DNA of 5,964 nucleotides, from the NCBI GenBank assembly GCA_030667105.1, contig DAOUWN010000151.1:1-5964 (forward strand). Direction: 5' to 3'. Shown here piece by piece: positions 1 to 5,854 of the stretch (the stretch's first letter is position 1; each line of letters starts with the position of its first letter). The stretch is from Deltaproteobacteria bacterium. Lineage in GTDB: Bacteria > Desulfobacterota > Desulfobacteria > C00003060. Both the position numbers and the translations under genes were made by a program. The notes under the pieces are model-generated. The model made no database searches and was not told where the DNA came from. It was given only the letters and a program-made list of their open reading frames with translations.

Positions 1-10
1 CTCCACTCAG

Positions 11-60
11 GGCCGTGAGTCCCTCGACTTGGCTCGGGACCGTGAGCCTGTCGAACGGCC
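11..60. repeat. GC-rich intergenic repeat patch at left edge
   Basis: This stretch contains a direct repeat CCGTGAG (13-19 and 40-46), short inverted arms GTCCC/GGGAC (19-23 and 36-40) and outer arms GGCCGT/ACGGCC (11-16 and 55-60). The part GAGCCTGTCGAAC (44-56) resembles a dispersed intergenic repeat type that I recall from many environmental bacterial genomes. No reading frame here looks like the end of a protein such as TrpE; all three forward frames stop by about position 120. It is probably a REP-like non-coding element, but only one copy is visible here. Confidence 0.4.
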
Positions 61-63
61 GTT

Positions 64-93
64 TTGATAGTCGTAATGAAAATCTTAAATAAT
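64..93 (+). promoter_or_regulatory. possible sigma70-type promoter upstream of trpG
   Basis: TTGATA (64-69, five of six bases match TTGACA) is followed after 18 bases by AATAAT (88-93, five of six match TATAAT). It lies in the AT-richest part of the leader and would start a transcript near position 100, giving a leader of about 120 bases before trpG. No leader peptide with tryptophan codons and no attenuator hairpin pair was seen. The gene order also allows transcription from an upstream trpE, so this may be a chance match. Confidence 0.3.
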
Positions 94-122
94 TCTTCTG
101 TTTCCTGTTTTCCCATTCAACA

Positions 123-160
123 TTCGATGTTGGACGTTCGATGTTCGATGTTCGATGTTC
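123..160. repeat. tandem 7-base repeat TTCGATG in the trpG leader
   Basis: Five units in one unbroken 7-base phase are visible: TTCGATG (123-129), a degenerate TTGGACG (130-136), then three perfect TTCGATG units (137-157), with a partial unit TTC (158-160). The left end also forms a small hairpin, CAACAT (118-123) with ATGTTG (127-132), loop of 3. Several ATG triplets fall inside the repeat and create false start codons, including the one at 141 that is in frame with trpG. Its role is unknown. Confidence 0.7.
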
Positions 161-210
161 ATTATTTTGTAACCGTGAACGGTTACGTAAAAAGTTAGGG
201 CTGAAGGAAT

Positions 211-214
211 GGAG
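211..214 (+). promoter_or_regulatory. ribosome binding site for trpG (supports the ATT start)
   Basis: GGAG lies 7 bases before the ATT codon at 222. That is normal spacing and is the main non-homology support for initiation there. No in-frame ATG, GTG or TTG exists between 141 and 222. Confidence 0.5.
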
Positions 215-221
215 AAAATCT

Positions 222-785
222 ATTATACTCATTATCGATAAATACGATTCATTTACCTACAACCTAGTTCAGGCCTTCGGGGGTTTTGGGGAGACCATGC
301 AGGTCTTTAGAAACGATGAGATCTCTCTTGAACAGCTTGGAGGGCTCAGACCGGACAGGCTCGTCATATCTCCTGGGCCAGGAGTGCCTGCCAGGGCAGG
401 GGTTACGCTTTCGGCAATTCGCTATTTTGCAGAAAGAGTTCCCATCCTGGGGGTATGCCTCGGACATCAAGCCATTGCCGAGGCCTTTGGGGGCAAGGTG
501 GTGCCAGCCGACCGTCTGATGCACGGCAAGGTCTCTCGCATCTATCACGACGGTAAAAACTGTTACAAGGGTGTCCAGCGACCCTTTGAGGCAACCCGTT
601 ACCACTCTTTAGTGGTAGACCGTGCCAGCTTGCCCGGGTGTTTGGAAATCGTTTCTGAGACGGAGCAGGGGGAGATCATGGGAATCAGGCACAATGATCT
701 GCCCATTGAAGGGGTGCAGTTTCACCCCGAATCGTTTCTAACCCAGGAGGGTGAAAAGATCTTGCTCAATTTTTTGCGACAGTGA
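222..785 (+). CDS. trpG: anthranilate synthase component II (glutamine amidotransferase subunit)
   Basis: This is a class I glutamine amidotransferase that hydrolyses glutamine and passes ammonia to TrpE to form anthranilate from chorismate in the cytoplasm. With the start at 222 the protein has 187 residues, the normal family size. It begins [15 protein letters not shown], the typical TrpG N-terminus. The oxyanion-strand motif SPGPG is present, the nucleophile is Cys79 in GVCLGHQ, and His168 and Glu170 in FHPES complete the triad. The start codon is ATT, with GGAG 7 bases upstream. The only in-frame ATG (141) lies inside a 7-base tandem repeat and would add 27 residues with no family resemblance. 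A PabA role (folate) cannot be excluded from sequence, since the two are often shared, but the trp context favours TrpG. The stop is 22 bases before trpD. Confidence 0.93.
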   Translation: MILIIDKYDSFTYNLVQAFGGFGETMQVFRNDEISLEQLGGLRPDRLVISPGPGVPARAGVTLSAIRYFAERVPILGVCLGHQAIAEAFGGKVVPADRLMHGKVSRIYHDGKNCYKGVQRPFEATRYHSLVVDRASLPGCLEIVSETEQGEIMGIRHNDLPIEGVQFHPESFLTQEGEKILLNFLRQ

Positions 786-790
786 TTTCA

Positions 791-798
791 AGGGGAGG
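791..798 (+). promoter_or_regulatory. ribosome binding site for trpD (supports the GTG start)
   Basis: AGGGGAGG lies 9 bases before the GTG at 808. The alternative ATG at 826 has an AAGGAG touching it directly with no spacer, which is too close to work well. This favours GTG. Confidence 0.5.
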
Positions 799-807
799 TT
801 TACGGAG

Positions 808-1887
808 GTGGTCAGGTTTAAGGAGATGATTCAAGAAGTGGTGCAAGGCAAAGACCTTTCAGAAGAAGAAATGATTAGTGTCATGGAAGAAATCATGGAA
901 GGCAAGGCCACGGATGCACAAATTGGGGCCTTCATAACAGCCCTTCGCATGAAGGGTGAGACCATCGCAGAAATCACCGGGGCCGCCCGGGTTATGCGCG
1001 CAAAGGCCACACCAATTCGAATTCAAAACAGTGCTGTCAGTATTGATAGGGATGAAATCAATGTGGACAGGGAAACCATTGTGGACACCTGTGGCACGGG
1101 TGGCGACGGGACCAATACCTTTAACGTCTCAACGACCACCGCTCTTGTGGCTGCTGGTGGCGGGCTCAAGGTGGCCAAGCACGGAAATCGGAGTGTGTCC
1201 AGCCAGTGCGGTAGCGCTGATGTCCTGGAGGCCTTGGGCGTAAACCTGGACGTGACCCCGGAGGTGGTAGAGGAGTGTATCAGGAGCATCGGCATTGGAT
1301 TTCTATTTGCACCCAAGCTCCACGGGGCTATGAAGTATGCTATTGGACCAAGACGCGAAGTGGGTATCCGGTCCATATTTAACGTTCTTGGCCCCTTGAC
1401 CAATCCGGCCAAAGCAAACGTGCAGGTCCTTGGCGTATACGAGTCAGGGCTCACTTCCATAATGGCGGAAGTATTGAACCATCTGGGGAGCACAAGCGCC
1501 CTCGTGGTTTTCGGAGAAGGAAGTTATGATGAAATCAGCATCGTAGGGCCTACTCAAGTTAGCGAACTGCGAGATGGCGCTATAAGCAACTATAGCATAG
1601 AACCCGAAGATTTCGGCATGACGCGGGCCGATATCTCAGATATCAGGGGTGGAGATGCCAAACAGAACGCCACTATTGTCCGAGAAATCCTGGCCGGCCA
1701 GCCCGGCCCCAAACGTGACATCGTGCTCTTGAATGCAGGGGCCGCCTTTTATGCCGCCCGCAAGGCACAGGACATACACGAAGGCATCAACATGGCTGCC
1801 GAAAGCATAGACTCGGGCATGGCGGCCCAGAAACTCGAGCAACTGATAAGAAAAACAAACGAGGCTCGGACTGAGACTGAATCATAA
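808..1887 (+). CDS. trpD: anthranilate phosphoribosyltransferase
   Basis: The enzyme transfers phosphoribosyl from PRPP to anthranilate, the second step of the pathway. From the GTG start it has 359 residues, slightly above the usual 330-350. The N-terminal helical domain includes the conserved run [17 protein letters not shown]. The PRPP-binding loop GTGGDG is at residues 96-101, followed by [16 protein letters not shown] (124-132) and [21 protein letters not shown] (180-200) form the anthranilate and PRPP sites. The metal-binding Asp241-Glu242 pair is in SYDE. A hydrophilic stretch of about 20 residues (70-91) before the PRPP loop is somewhat longer than usual. GTG at 808 was chosen for spacing to the ribosome site and for N-terminal length against known TrpD proteins; ATG at 826 is the alternative. 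The end has two stops in a row (TAATAA). Confidence 0.95.
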   Translation: MVRFKEMIQEVVQGKDLSEEEMISVMEEIMEGKATDAQIGAFITALRMKGETIAEITGAARVMRAKATPIRIQNSAVSIDRDEINVDRETIVDTCGTGGDGTNTFNVSTTTALVAAGGGLKVAKHGNRSVSSQCGSADVLEALGVNLDVTPEVVEECIRSIGIGFLFAPKLHGAMKYAIGPRREVGIRSIFNVLGPLTNPAKANVQVLGVYESGLTSIMAEVLNHLGSTSALVVFGEGSYDEISIVGPTQVSELRDGAISNYSIEPEDFGMTRADISDIRGGDAKQNATIVREILAGQPGPKRDIVLLNAGAAFYAARKAQDIHEGINMAAESIDSGMAAQKLEQLIRKTNEARTETES

Positions 1888-1898
1888 TAAGAAGGATA

Positions 1899-1924
1899 AC
1901 CACGAAAGCACGAAAACACGAAAG
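1899..1924. repeat. CACGAAA-type repeat, copy 1
   Basis: After AC, three 8-base units follow in phase: CACGAAAG (1901-1908), CACGAAAA (1909-1916) and CACGAAAG (1917-1924). The stretch faces copy 2 at 2092-2108; over the first 17 bases of this copy, 15 match the reverse complement of copy 2. It starts 11 bases after the trpD stop. I recall this short repeat type from intergenic regions of many environmental bacteria; its function is unknown to me. Confidence 0.65.
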
Positions 1925-2091
1925 AAAAGGTATGGGGAAGGGTCCATTACCGCCTTCGGTCTGGGCAGGCAGCACACCCAAGGGGCTTCCTTCTACAGGG
2001 CTTTTCCTTCACCGTTTTGTCTTTTGCCTGTGGAGGCAAGATCGAATATGGAGCACTCAAACCTTGGCAACTATGGGACGTTGAACTTCTA

Positions 2092-2108
2092 TTTCGCGTT
2101 TTCGTGGT
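2092..2108. repeat. CACGAAA-type repeat, copy 2 (reverse orientation)
   Basis: TTTCGCGTTTTCGTGGT is the near reverse complement of copy 1 and differs by one base from copy 3 (3167-3183). Together with copy 1 it brackets about 170 bases of non-coding sequence before trpC, so the pair could be the ends of a small inserted element. No target-site duplication was made out. Confidence 0.6.
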
Positions 2109-2204
2109 CTGTTTTTTGGTCTTTGATTGACGTTAGTTTCAATTCGGTTTTTCACAATTCCTGAATTACGAGTGATTCCATCCTTAACTTTAGGCCTTTC
2201 ATAT

Positions 2205-2996
2205 ATGATACTCGATCAAATTGTGGCCCATAAAAAGAAAGAGATTGCAGCCCTCAGGGAGGTAACGTCTCTTGCCAGCCTGAAGAGACTTGCAGAGGCA
2301 GTTGAGACACCACGAGGGTTTCGACAAGCCCTGGCACGATCTTCAACTATAGCGTTAATCGCTGAGGTCAAGAAGTCATCGCCCTCTGCTGGTCTGATTC
2401 GCAAAGACGTTGATCCTGTTCGCATTGGAAAAATCTATGAAGACTTTGGCGCTTCAGCCATTTCCGTACTTACTGACGGGCAATTTTTTAACGGAAGCCT
2501 TGCCAGCATGAGGGAGGTTAAGCAAGCCGTTAGTATTCCCGTGTTGCGTAAGGATTTCATTATCGACCCTTTTCAGATCTATGAAGCGCGAGCCTTTGGC
2601 GCCGACGCAGTCTTGTTGATCGTAGCCATCCTTTATGATGACCAGCTTCGCGCCTTTCTTGATATCTGCAAAGATCTCGGGCTTGATGCCCTGGTAGAGA
2701 TCCACACGGAACAGGAGCGGGACAAGGCCGTTGAGGCAGGCGCTGACCTAATCGGAATCAACAACAGGGACCTAAAAACATTTGCAGTGGACCTTTCTAC
2801 GACTATCGACCTTGTCCCAGGTTTACCAAAAGAAGCGCTCTGTGTGAGCGAAAGTGGCATTAAGAGCCATGATGACATCAGGCGCCTTATCGAAGCAGGA
2901 GTTGATGCCGTGCTGGTAGGCACCGCCCTTATGGAGGCAGGAGATATTGGGGCAAAGATTAAAGAGTTGTTCAATTCTCGTGAAGAAAGTGATTAG
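2205..2996 (+). CDS. trpC: indole-3-glycerol phosphate synthase
   Basis: The enzyme closes the indole ring, converting CdRP to indole-3-glycerol phosphate with loss of CO2 and water. It is a single-domain (beta/alpha)8 barrel of 263 residues, normal for a TrpC not fused to TrpF. Catalytic and binding residues are all visible: Glu54 and Lys56 in AEVKKSSPS, Lys116 in VLRKDFI, Glu165 in LVEIHTE, Asn186 in IGINNRDL, and Glu216-Ser217 in VSESG. The phosphate-binding end AVLVGTALM follows. The start at ATG 2205 gives the typical N-terminus MILDQIVAHKKKEI; the in-frame ATG at 2127 gives an unrelated extension. The ribosome site is weak (AGG at 2192-2194, 10 bases away). The stop codon TAG (2994-2996) lies inside the left arm of an inverted repeat. 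Confidence 0.96.
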   Translation: MILDQIVAHKKKEIAALREVTSLASLKRLAEAVETPRGFRQALARSSTIALIAEVKKSSPSAGLIRKDVDPVRIGKIYEDFGASAISVLTDGQFFNGSLASMREVKQAVSIPVLRKDFIIDPFQIYEARAFGADAVLLIVAILYDDQLRAFLDICKDLGLDALVEIHTEQERDKAVEAGADLIGINNRDLKTFAVDLSTTIDLVPGLPKEALCVSESGIKSHDDIRRLIEAGVDAVLVGTALMEAGDIGAKIKELFNSREESD

Positions 2997-3151
2997 TGCC
3001 TGAACGGAACCCCCCTTTTTCTCATTGGGGCCACTTTTGTTGTCATTTCGACCGAAGGGAGAAATCTGTAAATCCCACATGTTAAGCTAACAACAGATTT
3101 CTCGCTTCGGTCGAAATGACATGAAAGGGTAGTTTTCGTTCAGGCACTAAT
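2992..3151. repeat. 160-base nested inverted-repeat element between trpC and trpF
   Basis: The outer arms ATTAGTGCCTGAACG (2992-3006) and its exact reverse complement (3137-3151) are perfect over 15 bases. They enclose a second, longer inverted repeat (3041-3069 with 3093-3121). The left outer arm includes the last bases of trpC and its TAG stop. This looks like a small MITE-like element or a REP-type palindromic unit, with no coding capacity. Mirrored ends inside an operon suggest insertion, but no clear target duplication is seen. Confidence 0.7.
3041..3121. repeat. 29-base inverted repeat, strong hairpin
   Basis: The left arm 3041-3069 begins TGTCATTTCGACCGAAG and the right arm 3093-3121 is its reverse complement with a single mismatch (3058 against 3104), so 28 of 29 positions pair. 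The loop is 23 bases (3070-3092). In the trp mRNA this would be a very stable stem between trpC and trpF. There is no T-run right after it, so a classic intrinsic terminator is not indicated; an RNA-stability or transcript-processing role is possible. The arm sequence resembles a dispersed palindrome I recall from several Gram-negative groups. Confidence 0.8.
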
Positions 3152-3166
3152 TAGAACTGCAACTCG

Positions 3167-3183
3167 TTTCGTGTTTTCGTGGT
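3167..3183. repeat. CACGAAA-type repeat, copy 3 (reverse orientation)
   Basis: TTTCGTGTTTTCGTGGT has the same orientation as copy 2, with one base different, and is followed by a run of T. It ends 13 bases before the trpF start codon and occupies the place where a ribosome site is expected. Confidence 0.6.
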
Positions 3184-3196
3184 TTTTTTTGCTTAA

Positions 3197-3868
3197 ATGT
3201 TGCACTCGACACCTAAAATAAAACTCTGCGGAATCACCCGTGAGACTGACGCCCAGTTTGCCGCCAGCCTCGGCGTAGATGCCCTGGGGTTTGTCCTGGC
3301 TGAGAGTCCCCGAAGGGTAGATCCCCACGTGGTTCGAAAAATAACCTTATCGCTGCCGCCCTTTGTAAGTACTGTAGGGGTGTTTGTGGATGCAGATATG
3401 GACTCGGTGAGCCAGATGGCTGCTTTTTGCAGACTCGACTGGATTCAACTGCATGGCAATGAAACCCCGGACTACTGCAAGGCCTTGAACCTTAGGCTCC
3501 TAAAAGCCATACGAGTCAAAGACAGGCAATGCGTAGAACTCATGGCAGTCTACAAGGGCTGCGTCAACGGATTTGTCCTGGACACCTATGTTAAGGGGCA
3601 ACAGGGGGGCACAGGAAAGGCATTTGATTGGACACTGGCGAGAGAGGCCGGAAAATATGGCCCGGTGATCCTGTCCGGCGGCCTGACACCGGAAAATGTG
3701 AGAGAAGCCATTCAGGCAGTGTGCCCCCACGGCGTGGATGTGAGCAGCGGTGTGGAATCAAGGCCCGGCATAAAAGACCACGACAAGATGCGGCGTTTTG
3801 TGGAACAAGCCATGAAATCGGGAAGTGACTCTGTATCAAAACCTAAACAGGCGAGGGATATCACATGA
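3197..3868 (+). CDS. trpF: phosphoribosylanthranilate isomerase
   Basis: The enzyme performs the Amadori rearrangement of phosphoribosylanthranilate to CdRP, linking TrpD to TrpC. It has 223 residues, a little above the usual 200-215 because of a polar C-terminal tail. The general base Cys11 is in KIKLCGIT and the general acid Asp129 is in FVLDTY. The phosphate-binding motifs are GGTG (137-140), LSGGL (159-163) and VDVSSGVE (180-187). The motif LGFVLAESPRRV is also typical. The start at ATG 3197 puts KIKLCGITR at the normal distance from the N-terminus. No Shine-Dalgarno sequence is visible upstream, only a T-rich stretch next to a repeat. The stop overlaps the trpB start as ATGA, so the two are likely translationally coupled. 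Confidence 0.95.
   Translation: MLHSTPKIKLCGITRETDAQFAASLGVDALGFVLAESPRRVDPHVVRKITLSLPPFVSTVGVFVDADMDSVSQMAAFCRLDWIQLHGNETPDYCKALNLRLLKAIRVKDRQCVELMAVYKGCVNGFVLDTYVKGQQGGTGKAFDWTLAREAGKYGPVILSGGLTPENVREAIQAVCPHGVDVSSGVESRPGIKDHDKMRRFVEQAMKSGSDSVSKPKQARDIT
3853..3857 (+). promoter_or_regulatory. ribosome binding site for trpB
   Basis: GAGGG lies within the end of trpF, 7 bases before the trpB ATG at 3865. It supports the 4-base overlap start. Confidence 0.5.
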
Positions 3869-5091
3869 TCGAGCGGGGCTACTATAAGGGATTCGGAGGG
3901 GCCTATCTCCCTGAGATCCTTATTGCTACCTTTGATGAACTTGTCGAGACATTTCAAAAAGCAAAAAACGACCCTTCCTTCTGGAAAGAGTATACTGAGA
4001 TTATGTCCACCTATTCCTGCCGGCCGACCCCTCTCACCTTTGCCGAAAACCTTACTGCCCGCTTTGGCGGAGGGCGCATCTACATCAAGCGGGAAGACCT
4101 GAACCACACTGGCGCACACAAGGCAAACAATGTTATGGGTCAGGGGCTCCTGGTAAAGAGAATGGGAAAGACCCGCGTCATTGCTGAGACCGGGGCCGGC
4201 CAGCACGGGGTGGCAACTGCCACCATGGCAGCAAAATTTGGGTTTAAGTGTACGATCTATATGGGAGAGGTGGATGTGGAACGACAACGTCCCAATGTCT
4301 TCTGGATGGAAAGGCTGGGCGCCGAGGTTATCCCTGTGCTGGAAGGAACCCGGATTTTAAAGGATGCCATCAATGAAGCCTTCCGCGACTGGGTGACCAA
4401 TATGGATACCACACACTACGTGCTGGGCACAGCCTGCGGTCCGCACCCTTTTCCGGAGATGGTCGCTTACTTTCAGTCAATCATCGGAAAGGAGGCTCGC
4501 AATCAGATCTTGAAATGTGAGGAAAGGCTGCCCACACGCATCTACGCTTGTGTGGGAGGAGGCTCCAATGCACTAGGGATATTCAGTGGTTTTTTGGATG
4601 ATCCTGTGGAACTCGTCGGTGTCGAGGCCGCTGGCCGTGGCTTGGACTCTGGTCAACACGCGGCACGGCTCTGTTCCGAAGACGCGAGCATCGGTGTAGC
4701 CCAGGGGTACAAGACATATTTTCTTCAAAACAGTGATGGCCAGATGAAGGAAACTCACAGCGTTGCAGCAGGATTAGATTATGTGGGGGTCTCGCCTATC
4801 CTGGCACAGCTCAAGGAGAGCGGCCGTGTCCGCTTTGAGGCTACAACAGACCGAGAGGTCGTGGATGCCTTATCGCTCACTATTCAAAAGGAAGGATTGA
4901 TCCCCGCCCTGGAGTCAGCACATGCCTTTGCCCAGGCATTCAAGGAGGCATCCACACTCTCTAAAGAGGATATCATACTGATCAATCAGTCCGGAAGAGG
5001 CGACAAAGACATCTTTACGGTTGCCGACGCATTTGGTGATCCGAAGTGGCAAGAATTCATCAAGAATAAAGCGGAGCAATACCATGCTTGA
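3865..5091 (+). CDS. trpB: tryptophan synthase beta chain
   Basis: The PLP-dependent subunit condenses indole with L-serine to give tryptophan; it works as an alpha2-beta2 complex with TrpA and receives indole through a tunnel. At 408 residues it has the normal TrpB1 length. The PLP lysine is Lys86 in HTGAHKANN, the catalytic Glu108 is in AETGAGQHG, and the PLP phosphate loop GGGSN is at 231-235. SGRGDKD near the C-terminus is conserved. The N-terminus YYKGFGGAYLPE and the region near residues 100-190 (COMM domain) match TrpB1 that partners TrpA, not the stand-alone TrpB2. The segment QGYKTYFLQNSDGQMKETHSVAAGLDYVGVSP replaces the more common GPEHA or GPQHA form with VSPILAQL, a modest departure. 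It overlaps trpF by 4 bases and trpA by 8. Confidence 0.97.
   Translation: MIERGYYKGFGGAYLPEILIATFDELVETFQKAKNDPSFWKEYTEIMSTYSCRPTPLTFAENLTARFGGGRIYIKREDLNHTGAHKANNVMGQGLLVKRMGKTRVIAETGAGQHGVATATMAAKFGFKCTIYMGEVDVERQRPNVFWMERLGAEVIPVLEGTRILKDAINEAFRDWVTNMDTTHYVLGTACGPHPFPEMVAYFQSIIGKEARNQILKCEERLPTRIYACVGGGSNALGIFSGFLDDPVELVGVEAAGRGLDSGQHAARLCSEDASIGVAQGYKTYFLQNSDGQMKETHSVAAGLDYVGVSPILAQLKESGRVRFEATTDREVVDALSLTIQKEGLIPALESAHAFAQAFKEASTLSKEDIILINQSGRGDKDIFTVADAFGDPKWQEFIKNKAEQYHA
5073..5076 (+). promoter_or_regulatory. ribosome binding site for trpA
   Basis: GGAG inside the end of trpB, 7 bases before the ATG at 5084. It supports that start over the in-frame ATG at 5021, which lies deep inside trpB. 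Confidence 0.5.
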
Positions 5092-5848
5092 GTCGTACCT
5101 GCGCAGCAGGCTGAGTGAAAAAGAGATTCTGCTGATGACCCATATAGTCCTCGGGTACCCTACATTTGAAGACTCCTTCAAGATCATCCAGGCGATGGTC
5201 AAAGGTGGTGTTGACCTGATGGAACTGCAGATCCCCTTTTCCGAACCTATTGCAGACGGCCCGGTAATCCTTCACGCAAATCAAAAGGCCTTGGCACGCG
5301 GTACAACCGTTAAGAAGTGTTTCGATTTTGCCCAAAAGGTTACCCGAACCTTTGACATACCCTTCCTCTTTATGAGTTACTACAACATCCTCTTCAAATA
5401 CGGGGTTGATCGGTTTGCCGCAGACACGGCCGATGGACATCTGCGAGGGGCTATCGTCCCGGATCTCCCCCCGGAGGAGGGGCAAGACTACCTCAAGGCA
5501 ATGGAAAAACACAATCTCGCCCCGATCTTCATATTCTCGCCCACTACGACCGCGGAGCGCATGAAATACATTGCATCCTTTGCACAGGGCTTCATCTATT
5601 GCGTGGCCAGAAAAGGCGTAACCGGAGTAGATACGGATTTCTCCGGACAACTGGAGAGATATCTTGCTCGGTGCCGCAAGGCAACCGGCCTTCCACTGGC
5701 GCTCGGTTTCGGGGTCAAAGACAAAGAGGACATCGACTTCCTGAAAGGAAAAGTCGATATTGCAGTCATTGGCACACAAACGATTCGCCTGGTGGAAAAA
5801 GAGGGAGTCGGGGTCGTGGAGGAGTTTATCAAGAACCTGACAGAATGA
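5084..5848 (+). CDS. trpA: tryptophan synthase alpha chain
   Basis: The subunit splits indole-3-glycerol phosphate into indole and glyceraldehyde-3-phosphate and passes indole to TrpB. It has 254 residues, slightly below the common 260-270. The catalytic acids Glu47 (in MELQIPF) and Asp58 (in IADGP) match E. coli Glu49 and Asp60. Tyr172 and Thr180 (FIYCVARKGVTG) match Tyr175 and Thr183 on loop 6. The phosphate site is GFGV (208-211) and GT (230-231), where GS is more usual. LELGIPFSDP is replaced by MELQIPFSEP, and MSYYNILFKYG with SPTTTAERM resembles a divergent TrpA branch that I recall from Campylobacter-type bacteria. The start at 5084 overlaps trpB by 8 bases and has a good ribosome site. 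No terminator is evident after the stop. Confidence 0.95.
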   Translation: MLESYLRSRLSEKEILLMTHIVLGYPTFEDSFKIIQAMVKGGVDLMELQIPFSEPIADGPVILHANQKALARGTTVKKCFDFAQKVTRTFDIPFLFMSYYNILFKYGVDRFAADTADGHLRGAIVPDLPPEEGQDYLKAMEKHNLAPIFIFSPTTTAERMKYIASFAQGFIYCVARKGVTGVDTDFSGQLERYLARCRKATGLPLALGFGVKDKEDIDFLKGKVDIAVIGTQTIRLVEKEGVGVVEEFIKNLTE

Positions 5849-5854
5849 ATCGGG

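Larger units (their letters stand above)
1888..2204. other. 317-base gap without a gene between trpD and trpC
   Basis: No convincing coding region is present on either strand. The gap is bracketed by facing CACGAAA-type repeats (1899-1924 and 2092-2108). It also has a weak 6-base hairpin, TTGCCT/AGGCAA (2024-2029 and 2034-2039, loop of 4), which lacks a following T-run, so I do not call a terminator. TTGACG (2127-2132) resembles a -35 box, but no -10 box sits at proper spacing. The frame of trpC is open back to an ATG at 2127, but those 26 extra codons do not resemble the TrpC family. The gap is unusually long for an internal operon junction. Confidence 0.6.

Noticed and set aside
141..221. 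A longer trpG starting at the ATG at 141.
   Set aside because: The extra 27 residues have no TrpG resemblance, and the ATG is part of a 7-base tandem repeat.
94..221. A trp attenuator with a leader peptide before trpG.
   Set aside because: No short frame with clustered tryptophan codons and no terminator/antiterminator hairpin pair was found; the mini-frame at 209-241 has no Trp codon.
2127..2204. A longer trpC starting at the ATG at 2127.
   Set aside because: The 26 extra residues precede the standard TrpC N-terminus MILDQIVAHKKKEI and show no family features or ribosome site.
3041..3136. An intrinsic terminator between trpC and trpF.
   Set aside because: The hairpin is strong, but no T-run follows it directly and the loop is long. 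The poly-T nearest to it lies beyond position 3180 and is linked to another repeat.
3712..4287. A 191-codon open frame on the minus strand across trpF/trpB.
   Set aside because: It is the antisense shadow of two well-supported enzymes and has no recognisable motifs.
5060..5779. A 239-codon open frame on the minus strand across trpA.
   Set aside because: It lies wholly opposite trpB/trpA, its translation shows no recognisable domain, and trpA is certain; it is an antisense shadow.
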